Assembly (NCBI RefSeq): GCF_039594555.1
Contig: NZ_JBCNNF010000095.1
Coordinates: 1 to 19,089, forward strand
Reading direction: 5' to 3'
DNA length: 19,089 nt
Source of the DNA: Inquilinus sp039594555
GTDB lineage: Bacteria; Pseudomonadota; Alphaproteobacteria; DSM-16000; Inquilinaceae
Within the stretch, counting starts at the first letter, position 1, and each line of letters opens with the position of its first letter. The notes under the pieces were generated by a model. The model was not told where the DNA came from. It made no database searches and was given only the letters and a program-made list of their open reading frames with translations. The translations under genes and the position numbers were made by a program. Below are positions 1-7,843 of this stretch, one piece after another.

Positions 1-887
1 TCGCGCTGGGCGTCACCATCATCCTGTCCCTCTATCTCGCCGGCACCATCACCCGGCCGATCCGCCGGCTGGCGCGGGCGGCGGAGCGGGTGCAGCAGGG
101 CCGCGGCCGCAAGATCGAGATTCCGGACATGAGCGGCCGGCGCGACGAGATCGGCGAGCTGGCCTCGGCCCTGCGTGCCATGACCGCGGCGCTGTGGACC
201 CGGATCGACGCGATCGAGCGCTTCGCCGCCGACGTGTCGCACGAGATCAAGAACCCGCTGACCTCGCTGCGCAGCGCGGTCGAGACCACGGCCCGGATCA
301 CCGACCCGGCGCAGCAGCGCCGGCTGATGGCGATCATCCTGGAGGACGTGCAGCGGCTGGACCGGCTGATCACCGACATCTCCGACGCGTCGCGGCTGGA
401 TGCCGAGCTGTCTCGCGCCGAGACCGGCACGGTCGACATCGCCCGCATGCTCGGGATGCTGACCGAGCTGTACAAGACCACGCTGGAGGACACCGGGATC
501 AAGGTGTCCCTGAGCCTGCCGCCCGGATCGGCCCTGACAGTGCCCGGCATCGAGGACCGGCTGGTGCAGGTGTTCCGCAACCTGATCACCAACGCGATCT
601 CGTTCTCGCCGCCCGACGGCGCCATCACCCTGCGCGCCCGGCGCGAGGGCGCCTGGGTCATCGCCACCATCGAGGATGACGGCCCCGGCATCCCGCCGGC
701 CAAGCTGGAGGCGATCTTCGACCGGTTCTACACCGAGCGCCCGGCCGGGGAGAAGTTCGGCACCCATTCCGGCCTGGGCCTCAGCATCTCCAAGCAGATC
801 ATCACCGCCCATCGCGGCCAGATCTTCGCCGAGAACCGGGAGGGGCGCCCCGGCGCCCGCTTCACGGTGAAGATCCCGGCGAAGTGA
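1..887 (+). CDS. chvG: ChvG/ExoS-like sensor histidine kinase, C-terminal part (5' end outside window)
   Basis: The reading frame is open from the window edge (first full codon at base 3) to the TGA at 885-887, so only the C-terminal part is present. In order it shows the end of a membrane segment (ALGVTIILSLYLAG), a HAMP linker starting at TRPIRRLARAAERV, a dimerisation/phosphoacceptor helix with the H-box VSHEIKNPLTSLR (His codon 240-242), and an ATPase domain with N-box FRNLITNAISFSPP, G1 box DDGPGIP and G2 box GTHSGLGLSIS. ChvG kinases are inner-membrane sensors of acid or envelope stress that phosphorylate ChvI. The assignment to ChvG rather than another HAMP kinase rests on the hprK-rapZ-EIIA-HPr genes downstream, the usual alphaproteobacterial neighbourhood. 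The sensor domain cannot be seen. The apparent GTG start at base 90 lies inside the gene. Confidence 0.88.
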   Translation, partial: ALGVTIILSLYLAGTITRPIRRLARAAERVQQGRGRKIEIPDMSGRRDEIGELASALRAMTAALWTRIDAIERFAADVSHEIKNPLTSLRSAVETTARITDPAQQRRLMAIILEDVQRLDRLITDISDASRLDAELSRAETGTVDIARMLGMLTELYKTTLEDTGIKVSLSLPPGSALTVPGIEDRLVQVFRNLITNAISFSPPDGAITLRARREGAWVIATIEDDGPGIPPAKLEAIFDRFYTERPAGEKFGTHSGLGLSISKQIITAHRGQIFAENREGRPGARFTVKIPAK

Positions 888-931
888 GGGGCGGCAGCGA
901 TCACGACATTCCGCATCGAAGGGGGTTTTTC

Positions 932-2428
932 ATGATTTCGAGCCTGCGCGGGCTGCTGCTCGGCAGCGTCTTCGCCCTGGCCGCCGTGCCGGCCCTGGCC
1001 CAGACCCAGACGGTGGTCTCGCCGCCAGTCGTCGTCCAGGTCCAGGACCAGGCCGCTGTGCCCGTGCCGCCGGCACCGCCCGCGGCTGCGGCCGCGCCGG
1101 CGATGGCCGAGGAGATGGACGCGCTGTCCTTCGTCACCTGGGCCAGCGCCTCGGTCCGCGGCGCCCCGAACGGCACCGCCGAGCTGAAGGAGACCCTGCC
1201 CTTCGGGTCGCAGGTCATCGTCACCGGCCGGCTGGCCTCCGGCGGCTGGGTGCGGGTGCAGACGCCGAAGACGCCGGTCGGCTACATGTGGGCGCAGACT
1301 CTGGCGCCGATGCGCATCGCCATGCCCGGCGCCGCCGGCACCGGCGACAACGGCTTGGCGCCGGCCGACGAATCCGCCGACGACACCATCGCCACGGCGA
1401 CGCCGCTGGGTGCCGTCGGCGCGTCGCCGCTGACCGCCGAGGGCCGCGTCTCGAACAGCGACCAGACCGATGTCTACGCCATCACCACCGAGGGCTGGAC
1501 CAACCTGTCGGTCGACCTCACCGGCATGACCGCGGATGCGGATATCGAGCTGAAGGACAAGGACGGCGGCGGCCTCGGCTCCTCCGCCAATGGCGGCTCC
1601 GACAGCGAGCACATCGCCGCGGCGGTCGGGCCCGGCACCTACTACCTGGTCATCACCAGCTACGGCGACGCCACGCCCTACCGCCTCTCCGTCTCCGGCA
1701 CGCCGGGCCAGGAGCCGCCGCCGGATTCGGCCGGCTCCGACCAGTCCGACGCGCGCGACCTGGGCGACGTCACCGGCAGCAGCGCCGAGGCCAATGACTG
1801 GGTCGGCCCGGCCGATGCCAGCGACTACTACGCCTTCACCATCCGCGAGCGGCAGAAGATCACCATCGCCCTGGACGGGCTGTCGGCCGATGCCGACATC
1901 AACCTGGTGGGCGCCGACGGCAGCTTCCTCCTGAGCGGCACCAACACCGACACCGAGGCGGAATCGCTGAGCGCGACGCTCGATGCCGGCACCTATTACC
2001 TGAACGTCTATCCGGCCGGCAGCGAGGCCACGGACTACCACGTCTCGGTGGCCGGCGAGGCCGCCGCCCCGCCGCCGCCGGACAACGCCGGCAACACGCC
2101 GGATGAGGCCGGAAAGCTGGAGCATGTCGGGCCGACGCCGGTGACGGTCAAGGACTGGGTCGGCTTCACCGACCGCGACGACTACTGGACCTTCACCCTG
2201 GTCAACCGGGCCGACGTCACCATCCGCCTGACCATGGAGCAGGGCGACGCTGATATCGACCTGCTGCGCGCCTCGGACCAGGAAAGCCTGATCAGCGGCG
2301 CCGAATCCGGCACCGACCCGGAGCAGCTGCAGCTGCGCCTGGACCCCGGCACCTATCTGCTGCGGGTCTACTCCTACCAGGGCGACACGCCGTACACGCT
2401 GGAGGCGAAGGCTGTGCCGGCGAAATAA
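932..2428 (+). CDS. Secreted SH3-like protein with three PPC domains, no catalytic domain
   Basis: This 498-residue protein starts at ATG 932, chosen over an in-frame GTG at 884 because GAAGGGGG lies just upstream and a clean signal peptide follows (residues 1-23, cut after PALA). A Pro/Ala-rich linker (24-59) leads to an SH3-like domain (about 62-127; VTWASASVRGAPNGTAELKE, GGWVRVQ, GYMWAQTL). Then come three bacterial pre-peptidase C-terminal (PPC) domains, about 148-256, 267-375 and 385-495. Each has a D-x-Y-x-F/I-T opening, an ADADI/DADID core and a closing G-T-Y-x-L-x-V/I strand. PPC domains usually follow secreted proteases; here no protease or other enzyme is present. The gene begins 44 bases after chvG, so it is probably co-transcribed with it. 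I infer a periplasmic or surface binding role, possibly toward the cell wall. Function unknown. Confidence 0.87.
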   Translation: MISSLRGLLLGSVFALAAVPALAQTQTVVSPPVVVQVQDQAAVPVPPAPPAAAAAPAMAEEMDALSFVTWASASVRGAPNGTAELKETLPFGSQVIVTGRLASGGWVRVQTPKTPVGYMWAQTLAPMRIAMPGAAGTGDNGLAPADESADDTIATATPLGAVGASPLTAEGRVSNSDQTDVYAITTEGWTNLSVDLTGMTADADIELKDKDGGGLGSSANGGSDSEHIAAAVGPGTYYLVITSYGDATPYRLSVSGTPGQEPPPDSAGSDQSDARDLGDVTGSSAEANDWVGPADASDYYAFTIRERQKITIALDGLSADADINLVGADGSFLLSGTNTDTEAESLSATLDAGTYYLNVYPAGSEATDYHVSVAGEAAAPPPPDNAGNTPDEAGKLEHVGPTPVTVKDWVGFTDRDDYWTFTLVNRADVTIRLTMEQGDADIDLLRASDQESLISGAESGTDPEQLQLRLDPGTYLLRVYSYQGDTPYTLEAKAVPAK

Positions 2429-2500
2429 CCCGTCTTGTTGTCTGAGGATTTGCCGTTGCGATTGACACGCGTCGGGGGGCCGGTCACCTTCCCACCCGCG

Positions 2501-2938
2501 ATGGCGACGATCCATGCGACCTGCGTCGCAGTCGACGGCCGCGGCGTGCTGCTGCGCGGGCCGTCGGGCAGCGGCAAATCCGACCTGGCCCTCCGGCTGA
2601 TCGATGCCGGGGGCCGCCTGGTCGCCGACGACCGGGTGCAGCTCTCGCTCGAGGGCGGCGTCGTGGTGGCGCGCCCGCCCGCCATCCTGGCCGGGCTGAT
2701 CGAGGCCCGGGGCTTCGGCCCGATCCCGGTGCCGTTCGACCCGGCCGCCCCGGTGCTGCTGGTCGCCGACCTGAAGCCGGCCGAGGCGATCGAGCGGTTG
2801 CCGGAGCCGGCGGTCTGCGCCTATCTCGGCATCCGCCTGCCGCTGGTCTCGGTGGCGCCGTTCGAGGCGTCGGCGCCGGTCAAGCTGCGCCTGGCCCTGG
2901 CCGCCCTGGCCCTGCCAGCACGCCGTCTCGCCCGATGA
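2501..2938 (+). CDS. hprK: HPr kinase/phosphorylase, short alphaproteobacterial form
   Basis: The product is 145 residues from ATG 2501. It carries a Walker A motif (GPSGSGKS, residues 20-27), a VADDRV strand and the IEARGFG segment that matches the HPrK signature region. The N-terminal domain of the Gram-positive enzyme (about 310 residues in total) is absent, as is normal in alphaproteobacteria. The enzyme phosphorylates, and in some species dephosphorylates, a serine of HPr, and the target HPr with its conserved serine is encoded at 4270-4572. The start is uncertain: ATG 2501 fits the family but has no good ribosome site, whereas an in-frame TTG at 2456 lies 7 bases after GAGGA and would add 15 residues. 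The stop overlaps the rapZ start as ATGA, indicating translational coupling. Confidence 0.9.
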   Translation: MATIHATCVAVDGRGVLLRGPSGSGKSDLALRLIDAGGRLVADDRVQLSLEGGVVVARPPAILAGLIEARGFGPIPVPFDPAAPVLLVADLKPAEAIERLPEPAVCAYLGIRLPLVSVAPFEASAPVKLRLALAALALPARRLAR

Positions 2939-3819
2939 CCGACATCCCCCAAGCTTCGGCGCCGTCCGGCGCCCGCCATCGTCTGGTGCTGGTGACCGGT
3001 CTGTCCGGCGCCGGCCATTCCACCTCGCTCAAGACCCTCGAGGATCTCGGCCACGAGGCGATCGACAACCTGCCGATCGCGCTCTTGGGCCCGCTGGTCG
3101 ACCATGCCGAGGGCCGGCCGATGGCCGTGACCATCGACACCCGCACCCGCGGCTTCTCGGTCGAGGCGCTGGAGGCCGAGATCGCGGCCCTGCGCGCCCG
3201 CGGCGACGTCGATGTCCGGCTGCTGTTCGTCGATGCCGATGACGAGGTGCTGCAGCGCCGCTTCACCGAGACGCGCCGGCGCCACCCGCTGGCGACCGAC
3301 CGGCCGGTGGCCGACGGCATCCGCCGCGAGCGGCTGGAGCTGTATCCCTTACGCCTGCTGGCTGACGTGGTGGTCGACACCTCGCTGACCAGCCCGCAGG
3401 ACCTGCGGCGCCTGATCGAGGGGCATTTCGGCCTGGACGCCACGCCCGGCCTCTACGTCACCGTGATGTCCTTCTCGTTCAAGCGTGGCCTGCCGCGCGA
3501 GGCCGACCTGGTGTTCGACGTCCGCTTCCTCGACAACCCGCATTGGGTGCCTGACCTCCGGCCGCAGACCGGCCAGGCCCCGGCGGTGCAGGCGATGATC
3601 CGGCGCGACGCCCAGTTCGACCCGTTCATGGCCTCGCTGTTCGGCCTGCTGGAACCGCTGCTGCCGCGCTACAACCGCGAGGGCAAGAGCTATTTGACCA
3701 TCGCCGTCGGCTGCACCGGCGGCAAACATCGATCGGTGTTCGTGGCGGAGACGCTCGCGGCCTGGCTGGACGGCCAGGGCTATCGCCGCGGGCTGGTCCA
3801 TCGCGACATGCCGGTATGA
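2935..3819 (+). CDS. rapZ: RapZ-family nucleotide-binding protein
   Basis: The 294-residue protein aligns over its whole length with the RapZ/YvcJ family. The features are an N-terminal P-loop region followed by LEDLGHEAIDNLP, the central block FSFKRGLPREADLVFDVRFLDNP and the C-terminal GCTGGKHRSV motif. In E. coli RapZ controls GlmZ/GlmY small RNAs and so amino-sugar synthesis; in alphaproteobacteria the gene sits with hprK and PTS genes and its role is poorly defined. The P-loop reads GLSGAGHST, with His28 (codon 3016-3018, CAT) where the classical motif has lysine, which could weaken ATP/GTP phosphate binding. The gene starts inside the hprK stop codon (ATGA). The family assignment is firm; the nucleotide dependence of this copy is open. 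Confidence 0.94.
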   Translation: MTDIPQASAPSGARHRLVLVTGLSGAGHSTSLKTLEDLGHEAIDNLPIALLGPLVDHAEGRPMAVTIDTRTRGFSVEALEAEIAALRARGDVDVRLLFVDADDEVLQRRFTETRRRHPLATDRPVADGIRRERLELYPLRLLADVVVDTSLTSPQDLRRLIEGHFGLDATPGLYVTVMSFSFKRGLPREADLVFDVRFLDNPHWVPDLRPQTGQAPAVQAMIRRDAQFDPFMASLFGLLEPLLPRYNREGKSYLTIAVGCTGGKHRSVFVAETLAAWLDGQGYRRGLVHRDMPV

Positions 3820-3847
3820 GGGCTGACAGGAAGGCATCCGGAACGAC

Positions 3848-4273
3848 ATGACCACCCACCCGATGATCGGCATGGTCCTCGTGACCCATGGTCGTCTCGC
3901 CGACGAATTCGTCGCCGCGATGGAGCATGTGGTGGGCGCCCAGCCCCAGGTGGCCACGGTGTGCATCGGCCCCGAGGACGACATGGAGCAGCGCCGGGCC
4001 GAGATCATGGACAAGGTCTCCGCCGTCGATGGCGGGCGCGGCGTGGTGCTGCTGACCGACATGTTCGGCGGCACGCCGTCGAACCTGGCGATCTCGATCC
4101 TGGACCGAGCCAATGTCGAGGTGATTGCCGGCATCAATCTGCCGATGCTGATCAAGCTGGCCTCGGTGCGGAAGACCGACACCCTGACCGACGCGGTGAC
4201 CGCGGCGCGCGAGGCCGGGCAGAAATACATCAGCGTGGCCTCGGCCCTGCTGAAGCCCGAGAAGCGCAAATGA
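3848..4273 (+). CDS. PTS EIIA component, mannose-family type
   Basis: The 141-residue protein has the EIIA-Man fold signature: an N-terminal strand ending in the phosphoacceptor histidine (VTHGRLA, His14) and the LLTDMFGGTPSNLA loop around residues 67-80. EIIA receives phosphate from HPr. No EIIB, EIIC or EIID gene is in the window, so this protein is probably a regulatory end-point rather than part of sugar uptake, as in other alphaproteobacterial PTS clusters, where such genes are called manX, ptsM or ptsA. ATG 3848 is used; a second in-frame ATG at 3863 has no better ribosome site. The gene lies 28 bases after rapZ and its stop overlaps the HPr start as ATGA. Confidence 0.93.
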   Translation: MTTHPMIGMVLVTHGRLADEFVAAMEHVVGAQPQVATVCIGPEDDMEQRRAEIMDKVSAVDGGRGVVLLTDMFGGTPSNLAISILDRANVEVIAGINLPMLIKLASVRKTDTLTDAVTAAREAGQKYISVASALLKPEKRK

Positions 4274-4572
4274 CCGGCGCGGGGACCCCGGACATGGCGG
4301 CCGAGCGGCTGACCCGGAGCGTCACCATCTGCAACCAGCGCGGCCTGCATGCGCGGGCGGCGGCCAAGTTCGTCAAGCTGGTGGCCGAGTTCAACGCCGA
4401 GATCTGGGTCGAGCGCAACGGCACCGAGGTCGGCGGACAGTCGATCATGGGGCTGATGATGCTGGCGGCCGGCCCCGGCACCGACATCGCCATCGCCGCG
4501 GCCGGACCGCAGGCGGCGGAAGCCCTGGCGGCGCTCGTCTCCCTGGTCGAGCGCGGCTTCGACGAGGACTGA
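4270..4572 (+). CDS. ptsH: PTS phosphocarrier protein HPr
   Basis: From ATG 4270 the product is 100 residues; an in-frame ATG at 4294 behind GGGGA would give 92, closer to the usual 85-90. I prefer 4270 because it overlaps the preceding stop (ATGA), but the choice is open. The phosphoacceptor histidine is in NQRGLHARAAAKFVKL (His27) and the regulatory serine is in GGQSIMGLMML (Ser58), the expected target of the HprK encoded at 2501-2938. HPr takes phosphate from EI on the histidine and passes it to EIIA. The next gene, ptsI, starts 4 bases downstream, so the whole relay is built from one operon. Confidence 0.94.
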   Translation: MTGAGTPDMAAERLTRSVTICNQRGLHARAAAKFVKLVAEFNAEIWVERNGTEVGGQSIMGLMMLAAGPGTDIAIAAAGPQAAEALAALVSLVERGFDED

Positions 4573-4576
4573 AGAG

Positions 4577-6364
4577 ATGGCGACGCGGATCGCCGACCTC
4601 CCGATATCGGCCCCCGGCCGCGAGATCGTGCTGGGCGGCCTGGCCGTCTCCGGCGGTGTCGCCATCGGCCCGGCCCATCTGATCGAGAGCGGCTTCGAGC
4701 AGGTGCCCGAGTACCGGCTGGAGGAGGCCGACCTGCCCGGCGAGCGCGAGCGCTTCGCCGAGGCGCTGGCTAAGTCCCGCCGCCAGATCAAGAAGCTGAA
4801 GGCCAAGGCCCAGGCCCTGCCGGAGCAGGCGGCCGAGGATGTCGGCTACCTGCTGGACGCTCATGCCGCGATCCTGTCCGGGTCGCGCCTGCTGCGCGGG
4901 GTCGAGACCCGGATCGCCGAGGAGCGGATCAACGCCGAATACGCGGTGCAGTCGGAGATCACGGCCATCGCTGCCCAGTTCGCGGCGATGGATGACAGCT
5001 ACCTGGCCAGCCGCATCGACGACATCCGCGAGGTCGGCGCCCGGCTGATCCGCAACCTGACCAAGCGCCAGTTCCAGGCCTTCGCCAACCTGCCCGAAGG
5101 CAGCATCGTGCTGGCCGAGGAGATCACCCCGGCCGACACCGCGCTGATGGATCCGCGCCGGGTGGCGGGCTTCGCCTCGGCCCTCGGCGGGGCCCAGAGC
5201 CACACCGCGGTGATGGCGCGGTCGCTGGGCCTGCCGGCGGTGCTGGGCGTGCCCGGCCTGCTGGCCGGGGTGCGGGCCGGCCAGACGGTGATCGTCGACG
5301 GCACCGCCGGCCAGGTGATCATCGACCCGACGCCGGAGACGCTGTCCGCCTATCGCATCCGGCGCGACCTGGCGCGGGCCGACCGCAAGCAGCTGCAGGC
5401 GCTGGTCGGCCTGCCCTCCTGCAGCCGCGACGGCGTCGCCGTCACCCTGTCGGCCAATGTCGAGCTGCCACGCGACGTGCAGGCGGCGACGGAGTTCAAC
5501 GCCGCCGGGGTCGGCCTGCTGCGCACCGAGTTCATGTTCATGAACCGGGACGACCTGCCGGGCGAGGAGGAGCAGTACACGATCCTGCGCGGCGTGGTCG
5601 AAGGCATGGCCGGCAAGCCGGTGACGATCCGCACCCTCGACCTCGGCGGCGACAAGATCGCCTCGGCCCTCGGCGGGCGCTTCGCCGAAACCCCGAACCC
5701 GTCGCTGGGCCTGCGCGCCATCCGCCTGTCGCTGAAGGAGCCGAAGCTGCTGGAGACGCAGCTGGCGGCGATCCTGCGCGCCGGGGCGCACGGGCCCATC
5801 CGGGTGCTGGTGCCGATGATCACCACCATCGGCGAGATCCGGGCGGTCAAGGCGGCGCTGGACCGGACGATGCGGCGGCTGAAGCGGCGCCGGGTGCCGG
5901 TGCCGGCGGCGATGCCGCCCCTGGGCGCGATGATCGAGGTGCCGGGCGCGGCGCTGATCGCCGACGCTTTGGCGCGCGAGGTCGATTTCTTCGCCATCGG
6001 CACCAACGACCTGGTGATGTACACGCTGGCCGCCGACCGCGGCGACGAGACCGTGTCGCATCTCTACGACCCGCTGCACACCTCGGTGCTGCGGCTGGTG
6101 CAGTTCACAGTCGAGGCGGCGCTGCGCGCCCGCATCCCGGTCAGCGCCTGCGGCGAGATCGCCGGCGACCCGCGCTTCACCGCGCTGCTGGTGGGGCTGG
6201 GCGTCCGCGACCTGTCGATGGCGCCGCTGCGCCTCCTGGAGGTCAAGCGCCGGATCCTGACGCTGGACAGCGTCGCCGCCGCCCGCCGCGCCCGGATGAT
6301 GCTGGACCAGACCGATTCCGGCCGCATCGCCGCGTTGCTCGACGATTTCAACGAAGGCGGATAG
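4577..6364 (+). CDS. ptsI: Phosphoenolpyruvate-protein phosphotransferase (PTS enzyme I)
   Basis: The 595-residue protein is a full-length enzyme I. Its order is an N-terminal HPr-binding/helical region (about 17-160), the swivelling phosphohistidine domain with GGAQSHTAVMARSLGLPAV (His209), and a C-terminal PEP-binding barrel. The barrel shows LRTEFMFMNRD, RTLDLGGDK, IGTNDLVMYTLAADRGDE and the catalytic cysteine in SACGEIAGDP (Cys525). It moves phosphate from PEP to itself and then to HPr, encoded immediately upstream. It lacks the N-terminal GAF domain of the nitrogen-type EI (PtsP), so it is the ordinary PtsI class. The start has GAAGAG directly ahead. With no transporter components nearby, it probably feeds a regulatory chain that reports PEP status. 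Confidence 0.95.
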   Translation: MATRIADLPISAPGREIVLGGLAVSGGVAIGPAHLIESGFEQVPEYRLEEADLPGERERFAEALAKSRRQIKKLKAKAQALPEQAAEDVGYLLDAHAAILSGSRLLRGVETRIAEERINAEYAVQSEITAIAAQFAAMDDSYLASRIDDIREVGARLIRNLTKRQFQAFANLPEGSIVLAEEITPADTALMDPRRVAGFASALGGAQSHTAVMARSLGLPAVLGVPGLLAGVRAGQTVIVDGTAGQVIIDPTPETLSAYRIRRDLARADRKQLQALVGLPSCSRDGVAVTLSANVELPRDVQAATEFNAAGVGLLRTEFMFMNRDDLPGEEEQYTILRGVVEGMAGKPVTIRTLDLGGDKIASALGGRFAETPNPSLGLRAIRLSLKEPKLLETQLAAILRAGAHGPIRVLVPMITTIGEIRAVKAALDRTMRRLKRRRVPVPAAMPPLGAMIEVPGAALIADALAREVDFFAIGTNDLVMYTLAADRGDETVSHLYDPLHTSVLRLVQFTVEAALRARIPVSACGEIAGDPRFTALLVGLGVRDLSMAPLRLLEVKRRILTLDSVAAARRARMMLDQTDSGRIAALLDDFNEGG

Positions 6365-6374
6365 GGGGCGGCCG

Positions 6375-7358
6375 ATGAAGGTCCTGGTCACCGGCAGCTC
6401 CGGCCATCTCGGCGAGGCGCTGGTCCGCACGCTGCGCGACCGGGGGCACGAGGCCATCGGCCTCGACCTGCTGCCGGGAGCGTTCACCGACCGGGTCGGC
6501 TCGGTGGCCGACCGCGCTGTGGTGCGGCAGGCCATGGCGGGGGTTCAGGCGGTGCTGCACGCCGCCACGCTGCACAAGCCGCATGTCGCCACCCATGCCC
6601 GCCAGGACTTCGTCGACACCAACGTCACCGGCACGCTGAACCTGCTTGAGGAGGCGGCGGCCACGGGCGTCGGCGCCTTCGTCTTCACCAGCACCACCAG
6701 CGTGTTCGGCGACGCGCTGGTGCCGCCGCCGGACGCCCCGGCCGCCTGGGTGACCGAGGATTTCGTGCCGGTGCCGAAGAACATCTACGGCGTCACCAAG
6801 GCCGCGGCCGAGGACCTGTGCCAGCTGTTCCACCGCAACCAGGGCCTGCCCTGCCTGGTGCTGCGGACCTCGCGCTTCTTCCCCGAGGCCGATGACGACG
6901 GGGCCAAGCGCGCCGCCTATGCCGACGCCAACCTGAAGGCCAGCGAGTTCCTGTTCCGGCGGGTCGACATCGAGGATGTGGTCGACGCCCATCTGCTGGC
7001 GCTGGAGAAGGCGCCGGCGGTCGGCTTCGGCCGCTACATCGTCAGCGCCACCACGCCGTTCCGGCCGGAGGATCTGGCGGAGCTGCGGCGCGACGCGCCG
7101 GCGGTGGTGCGGCGGCGCGTTCCCGGCCATGAGGCCGAATATGCCCGCCGCGGCTGGCGGATGCTGCCGGGCATCGACCGGGTCTATGTCAACGACCGGG
7201 CCCGGGCCGAGCTGGGCTGGCGCCCCCGCCACGATTTCGGCGCGGTGCTCGACCGGCTGCGGGCGGGCGGCAGCCTGTGGAGCCCGCTGGCCCAACTGGT
7301 CGGGTCCAAGGGCTATCATGCGGAGACCTTCGCCGAAGGCCCCTACCCGGTGGGCTGA
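6375..7358 (+). CDS. NAD-dependent epimerase/dehydratase (extended SDR)
   Basis: This 327-residue cytosolic protein has the extended short-chain dehydrogenase layout: a nucleotide-binding GSSGHLG at residues 7-13, an acidic residue after the second strand (GLD, Asp31) that favours NAD over NADP, a serine/threonine-rich active-site strand (FTSTTSVFGD) and the catalytic pair YGVTK (Tyr138, Lys142). Such enzymes mostly act on nucleotide sugars, but the substrate cannot be read from the sequence. It starts 10 bases after ptsI with a GGGGGC ribosome site, so it may be the last gene of the PTS transcript. I see no terminator between them. Confidence 0.85.
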   Translation: MKVLVTGSSGHLGEALVRTLRDRGHEAIGLDLLPGAFTDRVGSVADRAVVRQAMAGVQAVLHAATLHKPHVATHARQDFVDTNVTGTLNLLEEAAATGVGAFVFTSTTSVFGDALVPPPDAPAAWVTEDFVPVPKNIYGVTKAAAEDLCQLFHRNQGLPCLVLRTSRFFPEADDDGAKRAAYADANLKASEFLFRRVDIEDVVDAHLLALEKAPAVGFGRYIVSATTPFRPEDLAELRRDAPAVVRRRVPGHEAEYARRGWRMLPGIDRVYVNDRARAELGWRPRHDFGAVLDRLRAGGSLWSPLAQLVGSKGYHAETFAEGPYPVG

Positions 7359-7362
7359 CCCG

Positions 7363-7420
7363 AAATCGCAAAGAATAAGCATTCTCTATATTGCAATACA
7401 TAATATTTTATACAAAACTG
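7363..7420. promoter_or_regulatory. AT-rich island, possible promoter region of the orphan gene
   Basis: Bases 7371-7420 contain only 11 G or C in 50, in a window that is otherwise strongly GC-rich. The stretch lies between the epimerase stop and the orphan gene at 7450. It holds TTGCAA (7391-7396), TAATAT (7401-7406) and TATACA (7409-7414), but none pair at a normal 16-18 base spacing, so no single promoter can be assigned. It could be a promoter, a nucleoid-protein site or an insertion scar. Confidence 0.4.
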
Positions 7421-7449
7421 AGCAGTGCCGACTCGTGGTGGGAAGAGGC

Positions 7450-7836
7450 ATGCAAGGGATCGTTCACGTGACGCCGGCGATCTGGCTCCGGGATGAGGAG
7501 CGTTCGCCGGTCTGCCTGGGCGATGCCGACGATCTCGCCGACTGGCTGGGCCGCACCTGCGCCCTGCTGATGCGAAACGCGAGCGTCGGGGACCGCCAGG
7601 TTCTGGAGCTGGAGGGCCTGCTGGCCCGGGTTGAGGCCGTGATCGACGCCGGCGATCCGTTCCTGCCGGCCGAGCTGCGCCGCGACATCGTGGCCACCGT
7701 CGCCCGGCTGAACCGCCTGTGGCCGGCCGGGCCGAGCGACGACGGATCCGCCCCGGCACTGCGGAATGATGCCCGGCCGGCCCTGCCGCCGCTGCGGCTG
7801 TACGGCGCCGCCGCCTCCGGACGGCGCGGTTCCTAG
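7450..7836 (+). CDS. Small hypothetical protein, 128 residues
   Basis: I do not recognise a family. From ATG 7450 the protein has an acidic N-terminal half (DEERSP, GDADDLADWLG), a predicted helical region around residues 25-90 (LLMRN, LELEGLLARVEAVID, LRRDIVATVARLNRLW) and a low-complexity Pro/Ala/Arg tail. There is no signal peptide, membrane segment or cysteine motif. The start is uncertain: GAAGAGG sits only about one base from ATG 7450, while an in-frame GTG at 7468 lies 9 bases after AAGGG. It has its own AT-rich upstream region and faces the MFS gene tail to tail with 7 bases between. The frame is open without a stop from far upstream, so coding status is likely but not proven. Confidence 0.55.
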   Translation: MQGIVHVTPAIWLRDEERSPVCLGDADDLADWLGRTCALLMRNASVGDRQVLELEGLLARVEAVIDAGDPFLPAELRRDIVATVARLNRLWPAGPSDDGSAPALRNDARPALPPLRLYGAAASGRRGS

Positions 7837-7843
7837 CCGGCCG

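Noticed and set aside
4445..6535. Long open frame of 696 codons on the minus strand opposite ptsI, and a similar 595-codon frame at 728-2515
   Set aside because: Both are Arg/Gly/Ala/Gln-rich shadows of well-identified plus-strand genes, as expected from very high GC at third codon positions. Neither shows a recognisable domain or a ribosome site.
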